From assembly GCF_047948215.1 (NCBI RefSeq), contig NC_134461.1, positions 89,338,245-89,402,244 on the forward strand: a DNA stretch of 64,000 nt. Reading direction: 5' to 3'. How positions within the stretch are numbered: the first letter of the stretch is position 1; the number at the start of each line of letters is the position of its first letter. Below are positions 46,370 to 58,324 of the stretch, one piece after another. The notes below the pieces were generated by a model that was given only the letters and a program-made list of their open reading frames with translations, was not told the DNA's origin and searched no databases. The stretch comes from Lycorma delicatula (taxonomy: Eukaryota > Arthropoda > Insecta > Hemiptera > Fulgoridae). The position numbers and the translations under genes were made by a program.

Positions 46370-48110
46370 CACCCTTCATTAGTGAAATCATTAATATCAT
46401 CGAATTTCAAATCACTCACTAATTTACATTCTATTGACAGAAGGCTAAAATCTGAAGTACAATCTTCATTAAGTGTTATTCTTAATTTGCTAAAACTTCT
46501 TTCAGCCATAGCTATTGTTGCTGGCATTGTCAGAAATATGACTACAGCTTATACAATACTTGAATATGATTCTTCTAAATCGCATTCATTCAGTATATTC
46601 AAAATATACATTCTCGTATGATACATAGTGCTCGGATCTTTATTTTCCAATAAATTTTTTATTTAGTATTTAAAATATTTCAGTTCATTTATGAACTTGT
46701 CTACCTCTGGATATGCTGCCGACAATAGATTTCCTTTTTCTTCTAATTTTGTCTATTTCTGGATATGCTGCCAACAATAGATTTCCTTTTTCTTCTATTG
46801 ATGGTGAAATTAAGCCTTTCCTGGTTAAAAAAAAGAACTCCACAATTTGTCAAATGCAGTAAAGGCGTTCTTTTAATTTCTTCCAATTATTACAGCATTT
46901 ATAATGCTGTAACATGTCATTTTATGAAATCTAAATTCGGTGACTCATCATCAGCAAGTTCATCTGTCATTTTCTTCCTTTTTCTTTTACCTGGTTTGGT
47001 ATTAATGCTTAATTTATCACAAAGATCAACAACCTTTTTGAAAATTTTATCTACATTGTTCTACATTTGTTCTACATGTTAAAAATTATCAATATGCCCT
47101 TGTATTAATTTCAACAATCTATAAATATTTTGATCGCTTTTCTGAAGTATTATACTGAAGTATTATTTTCTGAAGTATTATTCCAGAGATTCACAAATAT
47201 AATAAACTTATAATTTTACATCTGCTTGTACAGAGACTTGGGAAGCGAATGCGAGTCAGTTTTTTTCCTCAAACTGATTAAAAACTGCCTTGGCTGCATT
47301 TTCTTCAGAGCACCATCTCATATTAGAATGCAATTTGAGGCTAATTTTAATAATAGATGATAAACTTTTCCCATCTACTAGGAGGAGAAGAACATAAATT
47401 TAAAAGTTCTTGAATAGAATTGAAAAACTTTGTGACAACGTTTACCAAAGATTTATATTGAGTGAACAACATGGGCTATATCTTGTGAGAGAGTTATTTT
47501 TTATTACAGCTTGTGCACCTTTTCATTTGCCAGCCATACTTCTTCCATTGTCATAGCTCTGGCCATGAATATTTTCAATTAGTAACTCATCTTCGATCAG
47601 TTTTTCCTTAATTTCAGTTCAATTCCTTCACTTTCTTTAACGTGTTTATAAAAATCTATGAATCTTTCTTCCACCGTATATTTCCCCTTGATTTTTGTGT
47701 GAAATATCTGAGATATTATATCTAAAATTATACTATAATATTTTGCCTGCTGAATTTCTTTTATTATTTCACTTCATACCTTTGAACCTAAAAGATTTTG
47801 AAGCTAAAGTTCATTTTGAATTTTCGGCGATACAAATAGTTATGATGTTTAATATGGGAATCCAACACATTTTTCAAGGTGTTATCAAATTCGCTCACAA
47901 ATTTTATGAGATTTAAAAATATTCCATAATTATCCTCATTAATATTATCACCGGTCCCACAAGATGCCAAATTGTTTTTAGCACAAAATAAAATGAATCT
48001 CAAATTAATGGTCAAATTATGAATCCATTTTTTTATTTTGTTATTTTGAATTTAGGTTCTGAAGACTCCTCTTCCCTCTCGCCATTTTCTTTGACTTCCA
48101 TCTGCTGGGT
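46370..48110 (-). pseudogene. hAT-family transposase relic (DUF4371/ZMYM1-like)
   Basis: On the minus strand, from high to low coordinates, broken frames give NYGIFLNLIKFVSEFDNTLK, then a YNFRYNISDIS region, GQSYDNGRSMAGK (47523-47566), a CCSLNINL segment, MRWCSEENAAKAVFNQF, MTDELADDESPNLDF and finally AMAERSFSKLRITLNED with LLSIECKLVSDLKFDDINDF. This follows the order of DUF4371, the catalytic core and the C-terminal hAT dimerisation motif. Many stops and frameshifts are present. The remaining 1.7 kb covers most of a transposase, so it is an old full-length insertion. Confidence 0.85.
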
Positions 48111-48843
48111 CACGGTTAGGCCAGATTAGATATCGTGGGATGTAGATAGAGGTATGTTTCATGCAAAGTCAGTTGAGAAATTAGGTTGAATTTTAACAAA
48201 TAAGTTTTCAGGTTTATCTATGTCAGCTAATATCTTTTATTAGTATTTAATTTATATGAAATTCCTTACATTTATTAGTCTGGATTATTGGAGGATAAAG
48301 GTTACAAGATATGCTTTCAATAATTATTTTATGAAATAAGTTAAGCTTGAATCTTTATCAGAAAGATTATGTAGCATTTTTAAGGTATACTTTTATGATG
48401 TAGATAATATTGCGAATCATCTAAAAATTTTAATTTATTTTAAAAATTAATGATTGTAGTAACTAACTGAGAAATGAAGTACTGTCACCACCTGTTGGTG
48501 TTTGTTGGGTAAAAGAACTGGGCAAAATACATTTTAAAGCTGCTTAATTTATAACTGGTTACCGTCCTATTTTTAGAATGAAGGTTGACTATTTTGCAGC
48601 CCACATACATAAGATCACTCAAAGTTTAAGGTCCTGTACTGACCAAACTGCTCCTCTGAATAAATATAACATTGAGAGTTGTAATACTTATGATGAAAAA
48701 TTAAAATGAAAAACTAACATATATATAAAAGTTGCAAAAGAAAAATATTACAGCAAAACACTATTTACATATAACTATATACATATTTATTTATGAATAG
48801 AATATATATATATATTAATGCTAAATACCATCAAAATTTAACT
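48111..48843. other. AT-rich, nothing recognised
   Basis: No coding signal is seen. It may include the flank of the hAT relic. Confidence 0.4.
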
Positions 48844-49063
48844 GCAATGTTTGTTCAATAAACAAAATATGTGAAATTATTAAGTGTTACGTACTTTGAA
48901 TTTTGAATTACCTCGAAGGCTGAGTATGGTAACAGAAACCTCACTAAACAGTTGCAATGTTTGTTCAATAAACAAAATATGTGAAATTATTAAGTGTTAC
49001 GTACTTTGAATTTTGAATTACCTCGAAGGCTGAGTATGGTAACAGAAACCTCACTAAACAGTT
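48844..49063 (+). repeat. Perfect tandem duplication of 110 bp
   Basis: 48844-48953 is repeated directly as 48954-49063 ('gcaatgtttgttcaataaac' to 'cctcactaaacagtt') with no difference that I can see. It lies immediately before the GC-rich minisatellite. It could be a recent slippage or unequal-exchange product, or an assembly artefact. Confidence 0.95.
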
Positions 49064-49074
49064 TCAGATTAGAC

Positions 49075-49885
49075 CACTTCCCCACCCAGCAGCCTCTGTT
49101 GCAATTGTCTATGCAGTATCACTCATCCCGTCAATCTTCCACCTATTCTCCGGTGTTCCTTCCTGGTACTGCACTCATAGCATACTTTGGATGAGCCGCT
49201 TCCCCCACCCAACGCGTCCCAGCCGATACCCCACCCAATACTACCACTCAGTCCTTCCTGGCGCCCGTCGTATGTGTGTGAAGTAACCGTCGAACCTCCA
49301 ACCCGTTCTGCTGCGTTCCCCTTCTGGTACTGCACTCATAGTACACTTTGGATGAGCCACTTCCCCCACCCAACGCGTCCCAGCCGATAATACACCCAAC
49401 CCTACCACCCAGCGACCTTCCTGGCGCCCGTCGTATGTGCAGTAACCATCGAACCTACACCCCGTTCTGCTGCGATCCCCTCCTGGTACTGCACTCATAG
49501 CACACTTTGGATAAGCCACTTCCCCCACCAAACGCTTCCCAACCGATACCCCACCCAATACTACCACTCAGTCCTTCCTGGCGCCCGTCGTATATGCAGT
49601 ATCCCTCATCCCGTCGAACCTCCACCCCCTTCTGCTGCGTTCCCCTCCTGGTACTGCACTCATAGTACACTTTGGATGAGGTGCTTCCCCCGCCCAACCT
49701 ATTCCGACCGATACCCCGCCCAACCTATTCCGACCAGTGGCCGTCCTGACGCCTGTCTGATGTGTGGATCCCTCAATCCCTCCGACCCTACACCCCTTTC
49801 CTCTTCGCTGACAGAACCCGCTGAACTCCCACTATCTTCTGCGGGTTTCATCTCCATTGACAGAACCAGCTGAACTCCATTCCCT
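49075..49885. repeat. GC-rich minisatellite, about 160-bp unit
   Basis: 'ctggtactgcactcatag' occurs at 49163, 49324, 49483 and 49648, so units are 161, 159 and 165 bp. Each unit also has 'cttcccccacc', 'ctcagtccttcctggcgccc' and 'gtcgtat'. Diverged partial units run from about 49080 and to about 49885. The minus strand has long open frames, but unit lengths are not multiples of three and the frames shift between units, so coding is unlikely. Confidence 0.9.
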
Positions 49886-50869
49886 TCAACAGCGTTTCCT
49901 GAAAATAAACCATGGAAAAAAACATGAAAGGAAATAATTAATTTATAAAACTAAAAACCAAGCAAATCTAATCATTTATTATAAAGCATCATTATAAGAC
50001 ATTTACAAAATATTCATATAAATCTAAAAAGGTATTAAAATTATTAAAATATTCATAATTATCGAAAATTAATTGGTGAAAAAAAAATTGGTGAATACCA
50101 GTTAATCTATATATTTAAAAATTAAATATGTACTACATATATTAATTTCTTAAATTTACTTTTCAATACATCACGAGTTACAAGTTTTTAATATTCAAAT
50201 GCTAACATAGTTATATGACAATGGTTTTGCTGTAATATTTTCCCATTTAAACTCTTATTAATATTATACTGAAAATAAAAAATATGTTTTACAACCATAA
50301 CATTAAAACAAAGCAAGATTAATAACCATTATAATTCACATGTAATAAAGTAAACAAAATAAAAATTATAATGACAATTTTTCTTACCGTTTCAACTAAA
50401 CGTAATTACTGATTTCTTTAACTGAATAATATGTATTCAAACTATTTAACACTTAAAAAGGAAATACTGAAAGAAAAATTAATATAGGGACAATATTTTT
50501 TGTAGACAAATATTACACACTTCTCTAAATATGTTTTCTCTAAAATAGGTTTATAATTTTTTTTTAAATAAATATTTTTCTACTCGATTTATAGGCTACA
50601 TTTTTCAACGGTTATTCCGTAGAAATATCTATAATAATTAATTTTTAAAACAAACTGAGAAAAAATTTTATTTTTTAAATAATTCGAAATATTTACATCC
50701 TGAAAGTACACCTTAAAAACGCTCAAGAAAGATCAATTATTTAAATTGCTGTTTTTTATTATATAGACTGATGCAGGTGAAAAGTTAAATAATTTGGGAA
50801 CTAATTCTAGAGCATAAAGTAAGGAAAAACGTTTGTTCAAAAATCGTCTGAAAACGGTTTGTTATCGAG
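49886..50869. other. AT-rich, nothing recognised
   Basis: AT-rich sequence with no coding or repeat family recognised. Confidence 0.4.
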
Positions 50870-51190
50870 TTACGGCTAGCGAAAAATTTCGCCAGGGTTT
50901 CAGTTCACCCGGTGAAATGAGGTCAAACTAAAATTTTTACGGTATTATATAAGGGGTTCACTTGATAGTTTGTTTTTTATTAGAAAAATCTAATAAAACT
51001 GGTCCAAGAACTTATTTAATATAATATTCACGTCAACGTAAAACAAATATTCGGCGATGAAAAACACGTTTTTTTAGGTTTGAAGTACAACTTTGTTAAA
51101 TGAGAAAATTTTATTCCCAAAACTTGTAGAGAATTCAATTCTGAGAAAACTGATGTAATAAACAAAAAAATCAGCTTTTATTATTAAAAA
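50870..51190. repeat. Dispersed repeat, flank of the HTH-DDE transposon (G3)
   Basis: 'gagttacggctagcgaaaaa', 'ggtgaaatgaggtca' and 'aactttgttaaatg' occur in the same order as at 4530-4930. It lies downstream of the transposase stop (minus strand) and is probably the 3' non-coding part of that element. Confidence 0.65.
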
Positions 51191-51323
51191 CAAATCTTAC
51201 GAATATGTAAAAATTAAAAACAGCTGGTTTTTTGTACAATAAATTTAGATCTTTGAAAAATTAAAATACTTTTAACCTACTGTACATTAAAAAAATAGTT
51301 ACTGTGGTTTAACCTATATTAAG

Positions 51324-52057
51324 CTACGATAAATGTTCGGAGATTCCACCACTGACATTGATGCACTTTTCAACGCGTTTCCTTACATTTTCTGTGCATT
51401 GATGAGGTCAGCAGCATTGAGAATGCGAACGAACAGTTCATTATTTGTATCTACGTTTTACTTGCATACCTCGCATTTAATCCATCCCTATAAACAATAA
51501 TCTAAGGGAGTAACCCTCTACGGCTGGAAATTTAATTAATTTACAGCATCTGGGTTTTCTTCAGACCAACGGTAACTATTCCGTGTATTGTTTATGCCAT
51601 GACGAGTAAAAGAAGCTTCGTCCGAAAATAGAATGGAATTAAATGGTAATTGTTGTTGACCTTGATGGCCTACAAGCTGGAGGTATTGAATTTTCTGAAT
51701 AAAAGGCGCAGTCCGTATGTGTAATGTTCTCCGTACAGTATTTTGTGGAATATTGAGTCGTGTAGAAATTCTTCGCATGCCCGTAATAGAATTAATCTGT
51801 TATCTGATTGTAACACCTGAAGAATGTTTTCTCATTCATCACCGTATATCGGTTGATGTTCAGATGAAACATGTGCACAGGAAAGTGTAATTCTTACGAA
51901 GATTATTAAAAATTCTACAAAAATCTTTTACGGTTTGGAACTACTCGTCCATGATACCTACCCAGTATTCTTCCATCGAAGCCGAAGCGCTTCCATCGCA
52001 AAATCCAAACACAAAAATTATATCAACATAGTCTGCATGAGTGTAAAGACGAGACAT
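51324..52057 (-). pseudogene. HTH-DDE transposase relic (DUF4817 type)
   Basis: The Met codon is at 52057-52055 on the minus strand, MSRLYTHADYVDIIFVFGFC, followed by DGSASASMEEYWVG. This is the standard start of this transposase type ('EYADMvFvYG.c.GNa..A...Y'). Further on are MRRISTRLNIPQNTVRRTLH (second HTH), then ILFSDEASFTRHGINNTRNS and YRWSEENPDAV, which hold the D-E-type 'lFSDEa.f...g..N..N...W..enP' catalytic block. The end ENVRKRVEKCINVSGGISEH precedes a TAG at 51326-51324. The middle, including the last catalytic acid, is deleted and frames are broken, so it is inactive. Confidence 0.85.
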
Positions 52058-52559
52058 TTTTTAAAAACAAAGAATTCAAGCAAAATTTCACTTTTTTAAA
52101 TTCAGTTTCAATTGGAAAAATGTAGAGGTTCAGTTTAGAGTACAACAAACACAAATATATTACATAACTTGATTCTCAAAAATAATTAAACGTAATGTGT
52201 TCGAATGTGTTATTTAAAAATCATTCATTGTACAATTAAAACCTGGAAAATGTTCAAAATAAGCAATATTTATATTTCATAATATATTATATTTTTATTT
52301 TTTGTATTTTAACAGTCTCAGTTACAAAGCTTAAGTACATTTTTTAAGTTTGTTCAAATATCGTTTTAATTACATTTTTCGTTAATCATAATTACTATTT
52401 GCATTACTTTTACTATAAGTATTATCAGTAATTTCTTAGTTATTTATAGGCAATATTTAAAATCATTTTCCATGCATACCTAAAAAAATATTACCTTAAA
52501 ATGTGTAATTAGTTAGCTTTATTATTATCAAAAATTACGAAAACATAGCTAAAGTTTTA
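52058..52559. other. AT-rich, nothing recognised
   Basis: It may hold the 5' end of the transposon upstream of the transposase. Confidence 0.4.
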
Positions 52560-52820
52560 TTTTGATTGCAAATCCTCCTCTTTTGATTGCAATCTACTAA
52601 ACCAAAATATTCAAAAAAGCCCAAAATTCAAAACGTTTTGGATTTTGGAGTCTTTCTTAACTGCAGTAATAAGCCCTCGCTGAGAGATTCTCAACGATGT
52701 ATTATCTATCATAAGTGGTACTGGTTCCAGAGTTTAGCCAAATAAAATTTAAATCAATGAAATATTTGGATCTTACAAGAGAAGGCACATCGGTTCGAAT
52801 CAACTTCAACTTCTTTTTTT
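52560..52820 (-). repeat. Dispersed repeat E, inverse copy
   Basis: Reverse complement matches 20340-20600 in order: 'gattcgaaccgatgtg', 'gatccaaatatttcatt', 'ctctggaacca' and 'gagggcttattactgca'. The sequences are diverged but clearly homologous. Confidence 0.75.
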
Positions 52821-53620
52821 CAACGTTCTTGTTTTTTAATTTAGATATATCGATTTATTAATAATTATTAAGCCGTGATTGTAAAAATATTTTTACAGTA
52901 AATAATTATTCAATAATAACAATAAAAAAAATGAAAAAATTAGAGTTTAAACAAAATTTTATGTACTTTTGATCTAGTTTTCAAATGTTCTCTCTTTCCT
53001 TGGTCTTAACGATTTCTTCCTTTTTATATTTATCATCTTCTGTTAATCTTTTTATTCTTTCTTTGGTTTTAACATTTTCTTCTTTATATATTTATCATCT
53101 CGAAATTTTCTTATTCTGCCCTTGTTCTTAACACCTTCCTCTTTGTATTCATCTTCTTGTCTTTATGTTATATATATATTTATGTTATCTTTATATTTAT
53201 CGATATATTTCTTTATGCTATCTTTCTTTTTCCTATATGATTGTAATAAAAATTGAATATTTTACACCGTAAGGTCGAAATTAACATTTGTAACCAGTAT
53301 ACAGAAGTTTACTAAACGGAATAGTTTATTAACTTTTATTTATATGACAGAAATCTGAAACCTTTGTTAATCAGCCACTCATGAAGATACAAATAATACT
53401 GATTTAATAATATAAATATTAGAAAATATAATATAAAACAATATATATAAAAATAATATAATTTGAATGGATATTCAGTAAAATACGAGCCGGGTATTCT
53501 AAATAAGAGTAATGGAATAAGTATATTTTATAAAGAGTTGAAAATAAATACATTAAACTATGTAAAAATTTTGATATTCTTGAAGCTAATTCGACAATCA
53601 TAAACTTAGTGATTGTTGGT
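52821..53620. other. AT-rich, low-complexity
   Basis: Pyrimidine-rich (TTTAT-type) stretch at 52980-53230. No coding signal is recognised. Confidence 0.4.
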
Positions 53621-53629
53621 TAATTGGCA

Positions 53630-54690
53630 TTTCTCCCGCCCCACCCCCCCAACCCATTCAGTCGCCCTAGAGCAAAGACAAAATGTCAGTGTGAGCTACC
53701 TATCAGCGTGAGCGGATTAAGTAGGGTGCTATACACCACCCGCTTACGTGTTCCAGCCGCTCACTTGTCAATATTAAAACTAAATCGGGGAGGCGCACCC
53801 CTTGTTACTAATAAAACAAAAACAGTTATCAAAAAAATAAAAATACAGCAATTTTGGCTGTCACGCCTCGGTCCCTGAATGCCAGCTAGTACCTGTCCAC
53901 CATTTAAAGCGCTTATATCTGGCTGGTGGCCAGCCATTATCTCAAGTCGACTGGACCTCCCCGCAGACACACAACTCATCAGCCGCTAGGCGGAACCGAA
54001 ACAGATCTTGATTTAAATCAACATGGTTGGTGAGCACCCGGGGACCCGTTGCCCTTAAAAATGAACTCGAGGCGTACCGTACCACCAAATTCTGTATAAA
54101 CCTATACAAGGATCTTCACTTAGACGTGGTGTGCCATTCAAGCTGCCATGCCTCCATCGCGAGGCTCCATAGCCTCTTCCGCAGACGGGAGATGGGCAAC
54201 TGGATGAAATTTAGCTCTGGTGCATACGTTCCGCTCCGGTTCTGGCTCGGCTCGAAACCGCATCCCAAATGCCTCGGCCTCCCGACCTCTTCGCAATTTC
54301 CACATGGCTGCCCGAACTTACACCACTAAATCGATTGGGAGAGCCTTTCCCAAGACGGTGGTAGCCTCTTAGGAGGTTGCTTTAAAAACACCATTGCATA
54401 CTATCAAGGTTCTGCGCTGTACACTCCTTAAATTTTGAAGCAGTGCTCTATTTCTATCCAACATATGCTCCCAAACTGGCGCCGCGTATGCGGTCATACT
54501 CTCAAAGACGCCTCGGTACACCATGTACATTTGGCGGCCCGACAACCCTTAGTCTTTTCGAGCAATCCTTCTAAGTTTGTGCATCACTGAGACAGCGTCC
54601 GCCGCAACTTGCCTAATGTGGTTACTAAAAAGCAACTTTTCATCAAACAAAACACATAGGTACTTATGAACTCTTATTCGGCTGATTTTG
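53630..54690 (-). mobile_element. R1-type LINE, 3' half (RT end, C-terminus, 3' UTR)
   Basis: On the minus strand the sequence encodes KISRIRVHKYLCVLFDEKLL, FSNHIRQVAADAVSVMHKLR, MVYRGVFESMTAYAAPVWEH and NLRSVQRRTLIVCNGVFKAT. Then, in other frames, come WQLEWH, LTNHVDLNQDLFRFRLAADE and LCVCGE. This is the RT thumb to the C-terminal 'LT.H......RF......C.CG' region of R1-like elements. Stops and frameshifts occur. It is GC-rich against the AT-rich background. Confidence 0.8.
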
Positions 54691-54706
54691 GGCTTATGAG
54701 CCCAAA

Positions 54707-55440
54707 ATCATCAGGGCCATGCACGGTCAAAATCCTATCTTGGATATGGCCGTCGAGGATTTCCTTAGCGAAACCAAGGAGGTGGTTCGGAGGAAAGAAG
54801 CCCCAAAGAGAAGTTTGTTTTTTGGGTGGACCTCATACAGGGTTGTCGACCATATAGAAGTCGTCCGATGCTTGAAGTGTCAGGGCTTTGGTCACATCTC
54901 TTTCCACTGCAGAACGCAGTCGGAGATGTGTGGTCACTGTGCTCTTCCGGGGCCCGGGGCATAGGGCAGCCAATTGTCCTGCCAAGTGAAAGCCTGTACA
55001 CCTTGGTGAAAGGCAGCGATGCTGGATGCCGGATAGGGGGTAGGCAGTGTAGGGCGTATGAGATTGCTCGGGTGAGAGCTGTAAAGAATACAGCTTATGG
55101 CGACGTCTGAATTGGGGAAGCTTTTGAGAACGGACTCTACCATGTCGAACGCTTGCGCCTGGGGCAGTTAAACCTGCATCACTCCCGGGCGGCCATTACT
55201 GAAGCCATGAGTAGTTCAACCTCGAGGTCCTCTTGGTCCAGGAACCGTACGTGGTCGGGGGTAGGGTGGCCGGTTTCCCGCGGGGTGGATGTTATTTATT
55301 CTCGTCGGAGATAGCCGCTCTCCGCGGTCGTGGTTGGCTCAGATTCGTTGCGTGTCTTCTGGATGAGCTAACACTACGCCTCCCGCCTGACAGACATTTG
55401 GTCGTATGCTTTAGGGCGACCGAAGGGGGTGGTGGCGGGA
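54707..55440 (+). mobile_element. R1-type LINE, 5' half (ORF1 zinc knuckles and endonuclease start)
   Basis: The plus strand encodes VVRCLKCQGFGHISFHC and CGHCALPG, gag-like CCHC zinc knuckles of ORF1. After a gap with the end of ORF1, a QLNLHHSRAAITEA stretch follows, and in the next frame LEVLLVQEPYVVGGRVAGFP. These are the first motifs of an APE-type endonuclease ('QlNl..s..A', 'lvQEPy'). The element breaks off at 55440. The two halves face each other in opposite orientation at about 54680-54710. Confidence 0.8.
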
Positions 55441-56010
55441 GAAATGCCAAGCAAACCAAGCATACAGCAGCCACCGTGTGATGGAATATGTGAAAGATTT
55501 CATTCTACAGTAATTGATTACATTACAATTTTTAACAACCGACCAGAATTCAAAACTATTGAATATAAAATAAAATATGCGGTTATGGCGTACAACAGCA
55601 GTATTCATTCAGCTAGAAAATTAACACCATCTGAAATTCTTTATGGACATATTAACCCAAATTCATTGTTAGAAGTTCATATACAGCGAAAGGTCATAAA
55701 TGATTATGTTAACAATTATTAAAAAAAATTGAAAAAAATTGTATGAACATGTAAAGGAAAAAAATGAAAAAAGAGAATTCAAGAAAAAATAAACAGGATT
55801 TACTGGAAATTTCACCTGATATTTTTATCAAGACCACCCAAAAACAGAGTAAGACAAAAATAAATATAATAAAGAAAGTCAGTTTGGTAATTAAACAACA
55901 AAAACAGCAGAAATGGAAGTAAGACATTACAAAGGAAAAAGTAAAATTCATTTGTCAATAATTAAAAGACCTCTGGTTAACTGCCACTGGAAGCGAAATT
56001 AGAAAATACA
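55441..56010 (+). mobile_element. Gypsy-type LTR retrotransposon, integrase C-terminal fragment
   Basis: It encodes GICERFHSTVIDYITIFNNR, KYAVMAYNSSIHSARKLTPS and EILYGHINPNSL, the end of an integrase core ('NG..ERFh.t', 'YN.s.Hs....TP.e.l.G'). After frame breaks, EVRHYKGKSKIHLSIIKRPL follows, the usual 'vH...iKrP' tail. No LTR was found. The text up to about 56400 may contain a decayed downstream ORF, but I cannot support it. Confidence 0.8.
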
Positions 56011-56741
56011 AAAGAATTCATAAATTTATTAAAAGTTAGTAGCCAATTGTAGAACAGATTAAAATTTGTTTAAATTGATTTCTGTTCCAACAAAAAGATA
56101 TTTAGAATATATTACAATAATACCAAAAGTAAAAATATTTGTTACAACAAAAATTAGAATTAGGAAAATCATAAATTTTAGGCTTAGACAGTAAATGTAG
56201 GATAAAATATATTGAAAATATTTATGTTCATTTGAGATATCGCATCAAGAAATAAATTGTTAATTTATAATTCAATCTAGTAATACAAATAAGTATGTTT
56301 CTTTAGAAGTTAATGAAAATTTAAGTAAATGGATACCAGAGATGCAATATTTTTTTGGCAATTTGCCATAAAAGATAAAAATAAAAATTGAAAATTATAA
56401 GAAAACAATAACTAAATCATTTCAAGAAGTGTATGTATATATATATATATATATTTCAATCACAATAGTAAAATAATATTAAAAAATAACGTGCTACAGT
56501 ATGCAAGTGAAAGTCATTGGCATTCAAAATAATGAAATTTGTCACCTGACAGTTGAAATTTGACAAAATTTGACAGTTTGTCACCTGTTAGAAATAAAAA
56601 AATGACTATCAGTGAAATATTTATTTGTATTTTATTATTGTATTTAATTTTGGTAATTGCTATTATTTATGTAATGTATGTGGAGTATTTACAAAGATCA
56701 TCTGACCTAGCTAATTAGCAGACCACAGTTGTTTTATTTTG
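56011..56741. other. AT-rich, possible decayed end of the LTR element
   Basis: A (TA)n run lies near 56432-56452. No conserved motif is recognised. Confidence 0.35.
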
Positions 56742-57037
56742 AATCCACCGAGTTGGTGTAGTGGTGAATGCGTCTTCCCAAATCAGCTGATTTGGAAGTC
56801 AAGTGTTCCAGCGTTCAAGTCCTAGTAAATTCAGTTATTTTTACACGGATTTGAATACTAGATCATGGATACCGGTGTTGTTTGGTGGTTGGCTTTCAAT
56901 TAATCACACATCTCAGGAATGGTCAAACTGAGACCAACACTACACTTCATTTACACTCATACATATCATCCTCATTCATCTTCTGAAGTATTATCTGAAA
57001 GGTAATTACCAGAGGCTAAACAAGCAAAAGAAAGAAA
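56742..57037 (+). mobile_element. tRNA-derived SINE, close to consensus
   Basis: Head 'ccaccgagttggtgtagtgg', 'caaatcagctgatttggaag', the 'ggataccggtgttg' body and tail 'accagaggctaaacaagc' plus A-rich end. A clear target duplication was not found. It includes the extra 'catcctcattcatct' piece also seen in the copy at 33604. Confidence 0.9.
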
Positions 57038-58319
57038 AGTTTTTTATGTGGAGATGGAAGAGTTAAGAGTATAGTATTTAGCATATGAAAGCATTATTGC
57101 CTGTATGTATTTCTCAAATTGTAGTTATTCTAAGAATTGTTTATTATAACTGAAGCCTTTGTTATATATGTAGTTTTCTTTAGTTTATACTCACTACGTT
57201 AGAATGAACATTTAATGTAAAGTATAGTACTCACATCATTAGATAAACATCTAACGTATTAAATTCTTGAACTTGGTTTGTAGGAAGACGTATCTGACAA
57301 ATCTTATACTCATTTTATTATAGAAAAAATGTATGTAAAATTCTTTTGTATGTAAAAGAATTAATTTGTAAAATAATAAATTAAAGTTTGTTTTCTTTTT
57401 TTGTAAATATTATTTGTTATGAAATTATTTATATAAATTACAAAGGTAAAATGTTTTTTTTTAAATTTATAAAATTAAAACTATATTTTCAAACTTACCT
57501 TATTTTACATCCAGTATCCAAAATATAAAATGTATTAATAATAAAATATAATTAATATAATAAAATATAAAATATATGACTGTTACTCATTGTATTTAGA
57601 TGTATTTGAGTTAATTTTAATGTGTCTCCAAATTATGAATTCATGGTTTCTACTTTAAAAATGTTATAAAGATTGTGAATGTTTATTTTTCAATGATTGC
57701 TATGATACAGGATTTATAAATATTTAATTGTTACTTTAATTTTTAACTTTGTATATAGTTAAGAAATTGGCCTTGGATAATTGCATCTTTGGTTAATTAT
57801 GCAGTCCAAATTCTGAAAACTTTGTACTACATCAGTAACCAAATATGTTTTAATATAATCATTTTAAAATGGTTGTTTTTTTAAAAAAAGTTTAAAAGAT
57901 TTGGATTAATTTTTATAGTAGACATTATTTAGATATTATAATAAAAAATATCATGGAAGAGTAGGTGATCAGATCATAAGCGATTTTATCTGTGCCTTTC
58001 ACACCGAAAAAGATGTTTTTAAAATTTATCCATAATGATTTAAAATATTCTTTAAGCCCATTAAGTTGTATATCTTTAGATATGAAATTAAGGAATATAC
58101 TATTAGCTTCTTTTTGGCTAAATCAGTTTAAACTCTGCTGCATTAATGTTCTACTAAAAATGCTTATACTAAGTATTTAATTTATTGAACTATATTTACA
58201 GTAATGCAGATTGGATTGATTTATTTCCTCAAAAACAGAGAATAAATAAATGAAGGACAAGAAGAGGGATTAAATCATTTTATAATCCTTACCCTTTATA
58301 GGATAGTTTGAGTTCATAA
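57038..58319. other. AT-rich, nothing recognised
   Basis: The open stretch at 57992-58180 has no recognised homology. Upstream P450 exons were looked for here and not found. Confidence 0.4.
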
Positions 58320-58324
58320 AAATA

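Noticed and set aside
49241..49697. Overlapping minus-strand frames of 80-108 codons in the 49 kb block
   Set aside because: They come from a GC-rich minisatellite whose unit length is not a multiple of three. The frame changes between units, so they are not a conserved protein.
54027..54329. 100-codon plus-strand frame
   Set aside because: Opposite strand carries R1-type LINE ORF2 C-terminal motifs; this frame is a shadow in GC-rich DNA.
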